From assembly GCA_019800895.1 (NCBI GenBank), contig JAHVKF010000002.1, positions 620,001-684,000 on the forward strand: a stretch of 64,000 nucleotides of DNA. The letters run 5' to 3'. Origin of the DNA: Halomonas denitrificans (lineage in GTDB: Bacteria > Pseudomonadota > Gammaproteobacteria > Xanthomonadales > Wenzhouxiangellaceae). Position numbers and translations under genes: made by a program. The stretch's first letter is position 1. Each line of letters opens with the position of its first letter. Positions 57,114 to 64,000 of this stretch are shown here, one piece after another. The notes under the pieces are model-generated. The model was not told where the DNA came from, ran no database searches, and was given only the letters and a program-made list of their open reading frames with translations.

Positions 57114-58013
57114 TCACGGTCGACTCGACAGCAGCCGGCGCACGGCCGGGGCGATGTGCGCGGCCAACTGGATCCGGGATTCCGGTGCATCCACCGTATC
57201 GGTGCAGACCAGCGTTTCGATTCCGGCTTCGGCCAGCGTCCTGCGGGCCCGGTCGCCGAACAGGCCGTGGACGATCGCGCAGGCCGGCGTCGGCAGCCCG
57301 GCCGCGACCAGGACGCGGGCCGCGTCGGCCAGGGTCGCACCCGAGGAGAGAATGTCGTCGACCAGCACCGGCCGGTGCCCAACCAGGCCATCGAGGTCCG
57401 GCGCGGTGATCCGGACATCGTGGTCGCCGAAGCGTTGCTTGGTCATGATTCGCCAGGCCAGGCCGCGCGCTTCGGCCACGGCGCGCACCCACTGCTCGCT
57501 CTCCTCGTCCGGTCCGATCACCAGCGGTCGATCGATCGCGCCGGCGATCCAGTCGGCCAGCGCCGGCGCCGCGGCGACGACCTCGGATGGAATCGAGTAG
57601 ACGGCGTCGAGCGTCGGGTAGCGGTGCAGGTGCGGATCGACGGTGACCAGCCAATCGAAGGCGTCCGACAGGCGCCGCGCGAAGCTGACGGAGGTCAGCG
57701 CCTCGCCGGGCAGGAAGCGCCGATCCTGCCGCATGTAGGCCAGGTAGGGTGCGACCAGGCCGACTCGCCCCGCCCCGAGATCGCGCGCCAGGTCGGCGGC
57801 GAACAGCAGCGGGACCAACTTGGGGTCGGGCCGGTCCAGCGACGCGACCAGCACCACGTCGAGGTCATCGAGCTCGGCATCGATGCGCAGGTAGCACTCG
57901 CCGTCGGGGAAGCGCCGGTGCTCCAGCGCGATCCGCTCGACGCCGAGCTCGGCCGCCAGGCGCTCGGCGCGTTGCTCGTCGCCCGGCATCGCGATCAGCA
58001 CGGGGTCGGTCAC
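57114..58013 (-). CDS. PRPP synthetase-like protein (phosphoribosyltransferase fold)
   Basis: The 299-residue protein resembles ribose-phosphate diphosphokinase: the N-terminal ALEHRRFPDGECYLRI, APYLAYMRQDRRFLPGEALTSVSFARRLS with the RQDRR ATP-loop, the middle IGPDEESEQWVRAVAEA, and the PRPP loop RPVLVDDILSSGATLADAARVL. It should make or use PRPP from ribose-5-phosphate in the cytoplasm. It is a divergent type (a main housekeeping prs is expected elsewhere). It overlaps the upstream phosphorylase gene by 4 nt and is last in the cascade, so it probably handles the sugar phosphate that enzyme releases. Confidence 0.85.
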   Translation of the reverse strand: MTDPVLIAMPGDEQRAERLAAELGVERIALEHRRFPDGECYLRIDAELDDLDVVLVASLDRPDPKLVPLLFAADLARDLGAGRVGLVAPYLAYMRQDRRFLPGEALTSVSFARRLSDAFDWLVTVDPHLHRYPTLDAVYSIPSEVVAAAPALADWIAGAIDRPLVIGPDEESEQWVRAVAEARGLAWRIMTKQRFGDHDVRITAPDLDGLVGHRPVLVDDILSSGATLADAARVLVAAGLPTPACAIVHGLFGDRARRTLAEAGIETLVCTDTVDAPESRIQLAAHIAPAVRRLLSSRP

Positions 58014-59536
58014 GGCACGGCCTCGAAGGCCACGATGTCGCCGTTGGCACCCGCGAATTCGCGCGCGTAACCCAGTTCGCCGTCGGTCTCGGCGTGGATC
58101 GTGAACAGCGGCTGGTCCGCTTCGACCCGGTCGTCGAGATGGACGTGAAGCTCCAACCCGGCGGCCGGCGCGCCGGGAGCCCCGGCGAGCTTGGCCAAGC
58201 GGGCCAGCCGCCGGTTGTCGAAGCGAACGACCCGGCCCGCATGCGACGCGGTGACCACTTCGCGGCGGCGGGCCCGTGGCGGCGTGCGTATCCCGCCCTG
58301 CGCTTCGCAGATGGCCTCGAACTTCGTCCGGGCCCGGCCCGACTCGAGCGTCCGAGCCGCGGCGGCCGCGCCGTCGCCGGGACTGGCCCGCCCGCCGAGC
58401 TCGAGCAGGATGCCGGCCAGGCGAATCGCGCGTTCGCGCAGATCGGCCGGCGCATCCCCGGCGCCGTCGAGAATGGCCAGCAGGTCGCGCGCTTCCAGCG
58501 CCGGACCGATGCCGCGGCCGACCGGTTGGCGGCCGTCGGTGATCACGATTTCAGCGGTCAGGTCGAAGCGCGCGGCGGTGGCTGCGAGGCGAGCGCCGAG
58601 CCGTTCCGCCTCGTCGCGGCTGCGAATCTTGGCGGTGGTTCCGACCGGCAGATCCAGCACCACGTGGGTCGCGCCGGCGGCGATCTTCTTCGACAGCACC
58701 GAGGCGACCAGCTGGGCTTCCCCGTCCAGTTCCATGACCCGCGCAACGCGGATCAGCACATCGTCGACCGGACTCAGGCCGACCGAACCGCCCCAGACCA
58801 CGCATCCGCCCTCGGCTTCGACGACCCGCTGCATGTGGCCGAGGGTGAGATCGACGGGCGCCAGCGTTTCCATGGTGTCGGCGGTGCCGGCCGGCGAGGT
58901 GATGGCTCGCGACGAGGTCTTCGGCATGACCAGGCCGTTGGCGGCCACGATCGCGACCACCAGCGGGGTCGTGCGATTGCCCGGCAGTCCGCCGACGCAA
59001 TGCTTGTCGAGGCGCATCGCATCGGCCCAGTGCAGCCGCTCGCCGACCCCGACCATGGCGTCGGTGAGCGCGTACAGCTCGTCGTCGTTCAGCCTGCGGG
59101 CCGCGATCGCGGTCAGCAGCATTGCCAGCTGGATGTCGTCGTAGCGGCTGCGGGCCACGTCGCGCAGGATCGTGCCGAATTCGCCGGCGCGTAGCGTCCG
59201 CCCGTAGATCTTGCCGCGCACGCTTGAGATCGATTCCAATGGTCGCGGGTGGCTGACATGCACCTCCTGCCCGTCGCGCACCTGGAGTGCGCGCCAGGCA
59301 GCGGTGGAAAGGCCGATCTGGTCGCCGGCCAGCAGCTCGGATCCGGTCTGGTACAGCGTCGCGACCACCGAGCCCTGCGGGCTCTCCAGCCGGATCCGGG
59401 CGTGGGCGGTGAACCCCTCGGAGCGGCAGACCGGTGAGTCCTTGCGCAGCAGGGCGATCGGCTTGTCGCGCGTATCCAGGTCCAGGCAGCGGACCCGCAG
59501 CCGGTTGCTTCGCTCGTCCGTATCGCCCGCAGTCAT
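58010..59536 (-). CDS. Thymidine phosphorylase family protein (AMP phosphorylase-like)
   Basis: About 508 residues from the ATG at 59536. An N-terminal extension of about 90 residues (RVRCLDLDTRDKPIALLRKDSPVC...) precedes the nucleoside phosphorylase core. That core shows RYDDIQLAMLLTAIAARRLNDDELYALTDAMVGVG, then DKHCVGGLPGNRTTPLVVAIVAANGLVMPKTSSRAITSPAGTADTMETL and GGCVVWGGSVGLSPVDDVLIRV. The N-terminal extension and the DKHCVGGLPGNRTTPLVV loop are typical of the archaeal-type AMP phosphorylase group, not of standard DeoA. It would cleave a nucleoside or nucleotide with phosphate to base plus ribose-1-P or ribose-1,5-P2. It overlaps both neighbours by 4 nt. Confidence 0.88.
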   Translation of the reverse strand: MTAGDTDERSNRLRVRCLDLDTRDKPIALLRKDSPVCRSEGFTAHARIRLESPQGSVVATLYQTGSELLAGDQIGLSTAAWRALQVRDGQEVHVSHPRPLESISSVRGKIYGRTLRAGEFGTILRDVARSRYDDIQLAMLLTAIAARRLNDDELYALTDAMVGVGERLHWADAMRLDKHCVGGLPGNRTTPLVVAIVAANGLVMPKTSSRAITSPAGTADTMETLAPVDLTLGHMQRVVEAEGGCVVWGGSVGLSPVDDVLIRVARVMELDGEAQLVASVLSKKIAAGATHVVLDLPVGTTAKIRSRDEAERLGARLAATAARFDLTAEIVITDGRQPVGRGIGPALEARDLLAILDGAGDAPADLRERAIRLAGILLELGGRASPGDGAAAAARTLESGRARTKFEAICEAQGGIRTPPRARRREVVTASHAGRVVRFDNRRLARLAKLAGAPGAPAAGLELHVHLDDRVEADQPLFTIHAETDGELGYAREFAGANGDIVAFEAVP

Positions 59537-60915
59537 CTTCGCTGCAGCGCGACCTGCTCGCCGTGCTCGGGCACCCGCGCCGGCCAGCCCAGACGCTCCT
59601 GGATCGCGTGCCGCAACGCATCGGCGGCTTCGGCTTCCCCGTGGACCACATAGACCTGCTTCGGTGGCCGGGCCATGGCCGACATCCAGTCGAGCAACTC
59701 GTCGCGGTCGGCGTGCGCCGACAGCATGTCGAGGTTGCGCACCTGGGCGCGCACGTCCCAGTACTGCCCATGAATCTTGATCGATTCGACCCCGGCGAGC
59801 ATCTTCGATCCGCGGGTTCCGCCGGCCTGGTAACCGGTGAACAGAACGGTGTTGCGCCGGTCCGGCGCGTAGGTCTTGAGATGGTGCAGGACGCGCCCGC
59901 CGGTGGCCATGCCGGAGCCGGCGATGATGATCTTGGGCATCGGATCGGCATCCAGAGCCTTCGATGCCTCGACATCGCGGACGAAGCGCGGCAGGCCGCA
60001 CACATCGCGCGCCTGCGCGATCGTCAGGCGGTGGTCGTTCGGGTGGTCGAGAAAGACTTCGGTGGCGTTGATGGCCAGCGGGCTGTCGAGGAACACCGGC
60101 ACCGGGGGGATGCGCTGTTCGCGGGTCAACTTCTCGAGGTAGTACAGCAGCAGCTGGGTACGGCCGACCGCAAAGGCCGGCACGACCAGCGTGCCGCCGC
60201 GTCCGACCGTGTCGCGGACCACATCGACCAGCTCGTTCTCCGGGTCCTCGTCGTTGCGTGTCCGGTTGCCGTAGGTCGATTCGACGACCAGTACGTCGCA
60301 GTCCGGCGGCGGATCGGGCGGCGGCACGGTCGGATTGCCGTGGTGGCCCAGGTCGCCGCTGAACAGGACGCGGGTCCCGCCGATCTCGAGCCGGATGCTG
60401 GCCGCGCCCAGGATGTGCCCGGCGCGCGAGTAGCGCGCGGTCATGCCGTCGACCGGCTCGAAATCACGCATGAACGGGGCGTCGCGGAAGCGCTTCAGGC
60501 TGCGCTCCGCATCGGCCCGGGTGTACAGCGGCTTCGCCGGGCGGTGACGGGCGAACCCGTGCCGGTTGGCGAATTCCGCGTCCTTTTCCTGGATGAAGCC
60601 CGAGTCGGGCAACAGGTGACTGCACAGGGCTCGCGTCGCTGCGGTGGCGAACACCGGTCCATCGAAGCCGTCGCGGACCAGCACCGGCAAATAGCCCGAG
60701 TGGTCGATGTGGGCGTGGGTAAGGAGGACCGCGTCGAGGTCCGCGGGCGTGAAGGGCAGCGGCTGCCGGTTTCGTGCGCGGAGTTGCTTGTACCCCTGGA
60801 ACAGGCCGCAGTCGACGAGTACGCTGCGGCCACCGGCCTGGGCAAGAAACCTGGAACCGGTGACCGTGCCGGCCGCGCCGAGAAAGCTCAGCGTGGGACC
60901 GGCGGAGCGATTCAC
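59533..60915 (-). CDS. Metallo-beta-lactamase/beta-CASP RNase-like protein
   Basis: About 460 residues from a GTG at 60915 that overlaps the upstream stop by 4 nt. The MBL motifs are HAHIDHSG (about residues 60-67), DSGF, GHILGAAS and SGDLGHHGNP; the beta-CASP domain has VESTYGNR, VPAFAVGRTQLLLYYLEKL, SGMATGGRVLHHL and VHGEAEAADALRHAI. This is the ysh1/CPSF-73-like group of RNA-processing hydrolases. Zinc-dependent RNA cleavage is expected in the cytoplasm. Operon partners for nucleotide breakdown fit such a role. The exact substrate is unknown. Confidence 0.9.
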   Translation of the reverse strand: MNRSAGPTLSFLGAAGTVTGSRFLAQAGGRSVLVDCGLFQGYKQLRARNRQPLPFTPADLDAVLLTHAHIDHSGYLPVLVRDGFDGPVFATAATRALCSHLLPDSGFIQEKDAEFANRHGFARHRPAKPLYTRADAERSLKRFRDAPFMRDFEPVDGMTARYSRAGHILGAASIRLEIGGTRVLFSGDLGHHGNPTVPPPDPPPDCDVLVVESTYGNRTRNDEDPENELVDVVRDTVGRGGTLVVPAFAVGRTQLLLYYLEKLTREQRIPPVPVFLDSPLAINATEVFLDHPNDHRLTIAQARDVCGLPRFVRDVEASKALDADPMPKIIIAGSGMATGGRVLHHLKTYAPDRRNTVLFTGYQAGGTRGSKMLAGVESIKIHGQYWDVRAQVRNLDMLSAHADRDELLDWMSAMARPPKQVYVVHGEAEAADALRHAIQERLGWPARVPEHGEQVALQRR

Positions 60916-62309
60916 CGCTGGTCGCCCTCGAAGCCGTCGGCATAGATGGTGCCGAACAGTTCGACGACCTCCGGCGCGACGATCCGCAGGACGAACAGGC
61001 CGCGGTTGATGTCCGAGACCAGCACCGTGCCGTTGTCGAAGAACGGATAGACGTTCCAGGCGCCCTGGAACGAGTTGCCGTCGCTGGCCGGGTAGGTGTC
61101 GAAGTACGCGACCTCGGTCAGGTCCGCGGTCGCGGGGTCGTCGAGGCGGAGGATCCGGAGACCGCGGCGGTAGTTGGCCTGGAAGGTGTAATTGCCGAGG
61201 ACGTACTGGTTGTGGTCGATCGACGGGCCGTCGGCGATGTACTCGGCCGGTGCCGGCACGCTGTCGAGGAGGGCGACGTCGAAGACCAGCGTCCGCGTGC
61301 CGGGCAGGCCCTGGCGGGTCTCGTCGAGTTCGTCGTCGGTGACGAACCAGCGCTGGTCCGGCGTCAGCCAGCCCTGGTGGGTGTATTCCGAGCTGGCGTA
61401 GGTATGGCGGCCGAGCTGGACCGGGCTTTCCTTGTCGCTTACATCGACGATGGTCAACGAGTCCTCGTTGCTTGCGAAGCAGATTTCGCGTCCCGTGTAG
61501 CGCTCGTCCGGGCCAGAGTAGACGACGCACTGCACGTCGTGCGTGTAGCCGTCGGCGGAGAAGCAGCCGGCGAACTCGGGCTGGGTCGGAGTCCGGATAT
61601 CGATCATGTGCAGGCCGCCCGCGCAGGTATTGCCCCCGGTCGTGTAGGCAAAGCCCGAGGCGGTGTTGATCGCGATGTTGTGCGCTTCGTGGTGCGTTCC
61701 CGGACTGCCGTTGGCAAACTCGAAGTTCAGGTACTGGGCGTCGGCGGAGAACGTGACCGGTGGGGTGGCGACGTCGCGCAGGCGGGTCAGGTCGAACACG
61801 AGCATGCCGTGGTTGTTGACCGAGTCGGCGACGATGAAGGCATGGTCCTGGTAGGTCTTCAGGTCGGTCCAGACGCTCGAGCCCACGCCGGCCGGACGCG
61901 GCAGGTTGCCGATGTAGATGGGGTCGGCGGGGTCGGTGATGTCGACGAAGGCCACGCCGTTGGAGCGGCCCATCAGCGCGTAGTAGCGGCCGGTCTGCTC
62001 GTCCTTCCAGCCCCAGGAATCCGAGCCCGACCCGCCGCCGAGCTCGGGCAGTTCCAGCCAGCCGGCCAGCTCGATGCCGTCGCAGGGGAAGATGTCGGAC
62101 ATGCCGTTGATGCAGCCCGCCGGTCCCCGGTAGGCGTACTCGATCGGTTCGGCGGCGTGCATGGCGTGGGCCAGGTTCTCGAACTCGATGTCGGGATGCA
62201 GCACGCCGAGCACGGCGGCGCGCTCGGACGTGAAGCAGGCCCAGGCGCTGGTGACGACGAGCGCCGGCGCGAGGCCGGCCAGCAGTCCGTGGCAAAACAG
62301 TCGTTTCAT
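60912..62309 (-). CDS. Secreted choice-of-anchor B family protein with DGFE tail
   Basis: The 465-residue protein has a signal peptide (MKRLFCHGLLAGLAPALVVTSAWA) and the repeats and motifs of choice-of-anchor B proteins: DSWGWKDEQTGRYYALMGRSNGVAFVDITDPADPIYIGNLP, SVWTDLKTYQDHAFIVAD, EAHNIAINTASGFAYTTGG and HQGWLTPDQRWFVTDDE. The fold is probably a seven-bladed LVIVD-type propeller. It ends GTIYADGFEGDQR, another copy of the aromatic-x-DGFE motif. It overlaps its neighbours by 4 nt on both sides. Family members carry various C-terminal anchors, so the DGFE tail may be such a signal. Confidence 0.9.
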   Translation of the reverse strand: MKRLFCHGLLAGLAPALVVTSAWACFTSERAAVLGVLHPDIEFENLAHAMHAAEPIEYAYRGPAGCINGMSDIFPCDGIELAGWLELPELGGGSGSDSWGWKDEQTGRYYALMGRSNGVAFVDITDPADPIYIGNLPRPAGVGSSVWTDLKTYQDHAFIVADSVNNHGMLVFDLTRLRDVATPPVTFSADAQYLNFEFANGSPGTHHEAHNIAINTASGFAYTTGGNTCAGGLHMIDIRTPTQPEFAGCFSADGYTHDVQCVVYSGPDERYTGREICFASNEDSLTIVDVSDKESPVQLGRHTYASSEYTHQGWLTPDQRWFVTDDELDETRQGLPGTRTLVFDVALLDSVPAPAEYIADGPSIDHNQYVLGNYTFQANYRRGLRILRLDDPATADLTEVAYFDTYPASDGNSFQGAWNVYPFFDNGTVLVSDINRGLFVLRIVAPEVVELFGTIYADGFEGDQR

Positions 62310-63940
62310 GATTCGAATCCGTCGGAAAACAGGGTCAGGGGCAGTCGGGCGACCCGGGGCAGGCCGCTCTCGCCGCCGGCGTCGATCGCGGTCACGAACA
62401 GGCGACCGTTGGGGGCCGGCGATGCACCGGCGGGCAGAACGACGTTGAAATCGGCCACGGGCGCCGGGACCGGTAGCGAAAAGTCCCAGCTCGGCGCCCC
62501 GGTCTCGGCCGGCGCGCCGGAGGCGACGCGAACGGTCACGACGTCGGCGATCGGATCGGCCGCGGGGGGCTCGGGGGAGTTGCCCCGGAAATAGCGGGTA
62601 TCGTCGGCGGTACCGACCAGCCGGACCGCGCCGTTGTCAAGGCTCACGCCCAGGGCGGTGATCGCCGGACCCGCCGGTTCGCGGTACGGTCGCCGTGCCG
62701 CCTTCGCGGCCAGCAGCAGCGCGTTCCGGTTGTCCGGCCACACGGTGGACTCGAAGCTGGCGCAGGATTGCTGGAAGGTCGTGCCGACCTCGAAGGTATA
62801 AGCCGCCACACCGGTTTCGTAATAGGCGAAGTCGACCATCGTGCCGCCCGCCGGGCCGAGCGAGAACCAGCGGCTGACTTCGTAGTCGCCGTGCCAGGCC
62901 ATCCGGCGGCCCAGCACGGTCAGCGCATCGTGGTTCGGCGCATTGTTCTCGTTCTGCCCACCGAGCCCCTCCCAGGGCAGCAGCACGAGCTCGCCGAAGG
63001 AATGCAGCGAAATGAACAGGCCTTCCGTGTCCGGCGGCGCGGGCGTGGTCTGGTCGCCGGGACGCTGGTCGGCGAACACGTCGAGCAGGTAGGCCTGGAG
63101 CGCCTGGGTCTCGGGCTCCGAGGCGACCACGGGGCCGCGATAGGTCTCGGAGCACGTACTGCCGGACGAGGCGTTGCCCCAGAAGTGCGTGCTGTTGCGG
63201 TTCAGGTCCACCCCGACCGGTCCGCCCGGACAGGCGGTTTCGTTGTGGTTCTTGCGCCAGAACGATTCGCCGGACTCGACCTGTCGACGTCCGTCCGGGT
63301 TCTGCTGGGCGATCACGTGGATCTCGCGGTGATCGAGCAGCCACTCGATGTCCGGGTCGTCGTCGGGGTTCTCGACCAGCAGCTCCGCCCATCGGGTCGC
63401 GATCTCGGCGGTGGCCAGTTCGCGGGCGTGCTGGGCGGCCATGAGCACGAGCGGCGCCCGGGGATGGGACGAGTTCTCGTTGCCGATGACCACGGCGAAG
63501 ATCGAGCTGCCCGGCACCGATCCGTTGGCGGCCTGCCAGCTGTCGCCGATGTCGACCCACTGCGCGCGATCGGGATGCTGGGCAGCCAGCGCGCCGAGGT
63601 CCGCGTGGGTCTGGGTCACGGTGCGGTAGCACGGAAAGCCGGGAATCGTGCCGGGATCGCCGCGGCCGAAGCCCGTGCGGTCGATCGCGTTCCAGCGCTC
63701 GAGGTCGCGCTGGCGCGGCCGATCGGCCTCGATCCGGAAGCCGGTTGCCTCGAGGCGCGCCCGGTCGGCGGGGTCGAGGTCGAACACCGCATAGCCGGCG
63801 CGCCAGTCCACGCCCCAGAAGTCGTACTCGGCGCGAAGCGTGCCCAGCTCCGCCGGCGACAGGTCGTGGATGCGCACGACCTCCGGCAAGGCCGGTGCCG
63901 CCGTGAACAGGGCCAGCAGCGCGGCGGCCGTGCGAATCAT
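62306..63940 (-). CDS. Secreted M14 zinc carboxypeptidase with DGFE tail
   Basis: The 544-residue protein has a signal peptide (MIRTAAALLALFTAAPALPE), a propeptide-like part to about 120, and an M14 domain with zinc ligands in MAAQHARELATAE (HxxE), QQNPDGR, GVDLNRNSTHFWG, LFISLHSFGELVLLPW (third ligand His) and the catalytic Glu in AYTFEVGTTFQQSC. A C-terminal beta domain of about 100 residues follows and the protein ends LTLFSDGFES. It should trim C-terminal residues of peptides outside the cell. The ATG at 63940 overlaps the previous gene by 4 nt (ATGA). Confidence 0.92.
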   Translation of the reverse strand: MIRTAAALLALFTAAPALPEVVRIHDLSPAELGTLRAEYDFWGVDWRAGYAVFDLDPADRARLEATGFRIEADRPRQRDLERWNAIDRTGFGRGDPGTIPGFPCYRTVTQTHADLGALAAQHPDRAQWVDIGDSWQAANGSVPGSSIFAVVIGNENSSHPRAPLVLMAAQHARELATAEIATRWAELLVENPDDDPDIEWLLDHREIHVIAQQNPDGRRQVESGESFWRKNHNETACPGGPVGVDLNRNSTHFWGNASSGSTCSETYRGPVVASEPETQALQAYLLDVFADQRPGDQTTPAPPDTEGLFISLHSFGELVLLPWEGLGGQNENNAPNHDALTVLGRRMAWHGDYEVSRWFSLGPAGGTMVDFAYYETGVAAYTFEVGTTFQQSCASFESTVWPDNRNALLLAAKAARRPYREPAGPAITALGVSLDNGAVRLVGTADDTRYFRGNSPEPPAADPIADVVTVRVASGAPAETGAPSWDFSLPVPAPVADFNVVLPAGASPAPNGRLFVTAIDAGGESGLPRVARLPLTLFSDGFES

Positions 63941-64000
63941 GCGGCTGCAGCGCGCCGAGCGCCCGCGACCAGCGCGCCGAAGCCGGCCAGCAGACCGGGT
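63937..64000 (-). CDS. Partial gene at right edge, C-terminal residues only
   Basis: The frame ending in TGA at 63939-63937 gives PGLLAGFGALVAGARRAAAA, 20 residues, overlapping the M14 ATG by 4 nt. The hydrophobic stretch followed by Arg suggests a membrane helix at the C-terminus, for example of a transporter or a CTERM-type anchor. Too little is visible to name it. Confidence 0.5.
   Translation of the reverse strand, partial: PGLLAGFGALVAGARRAAAA

Overview
The window is high-GC chromosomal DNA from a gammaproteobacterium, packed with genes and holding the chromosome replication origin. The gene order rpmH-rnpA-yidC-mnmE diverging from dnaA-dnaN-recF-gyrB, the radC/coaBC-dut-algC block with a long AlgC, the gammaproteobacterial GyrB insertion, an ECF sigma factor paired with a Ser/Thr kinase, and secreted proteins ending in a DGFE motif together suggest a Xanthomonadales/Chromatiales-type lineage such as Wenzhouxiangella. 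That placement is inference. I saw no tRNA, rRNA, CRISPR array, insertion sequence or prophage.

Layout. (1) 1-24.8 kb is mixed metabolism and envelope: a kinase/ECF sigma pair running off the left edge; two paralogous secreted VCBS-repeat proteins flanking a saccharopine dehydrogenase-like reductase and an MgtE Mg2+ transporter; DUF924 and DUF1579 proteins; an EamA exporter and an MgtC-like protein; an RND efflux pump with its adaptor; a secreted sugar dehydrogenase; a secreted S10 carboxypeptidase; small membrane proteins; alanine dehydrogenase; a Fur-controlled hemP; a PA2779/PA2778 pair; and an acyl-CoA synthetase. (2) 24.9-35.1 kb is the origin region: mnmE, yidC, rnpA and rpmH to the left; dnaA, oriC, dnaN, recF and gyrB to the right, with two perfect parS-type palindromes in and just before the end of recF. 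(3) 35.3-45.2 kb holds glyQS with a degenerate HAD protein, algC-dut-coaBC, radC, a dispersed inverted-repeat element, and rpmBG. (4) 45.6-57.1 kb holds a large M14 peptidase behind a CRP-like site, a TPR-GGDEF diguanylate cyclase, a monooxygenase-like protein, an S9 prolyl oligopeptidase, a secreted OB-fold-like protein, and divergent cmoB/cmoA with a membrane protein. (5) 57.1-64 kb is one leftward cascade in which every junction is a 4-nt stop/start overlap: a partial upstream gene, secreted M14 carboxypeptidase, secreted choice-of-anchor B protein, metallo-beta-lactamase RNase-like protein, thymidine/AMP phosphorylase-like protein, and PRPP synthetase-like protein.

How the genes work together. 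The origin block gives replication initiation (DnaA, DnaN, RecF, GyrB), membrane insertion (YidC), RNase P protein and a ribosomal protein. MnmE and CmoA/CmoB all modify wobble uridine 34 of tRNAs. CoaBC, Dut and AlgC feed CoA, dUTP control and sugar-phosphate supply. The final cascade looks like RNA or nucleotide breakdown joined to pentose-phosphate recycling, unexpectedly fused to two secreted proteins. Four secreted proteins from three or four families share a C-terminal aromatic-x-DGFE motif; this is the most suggestive undescribed feature here.
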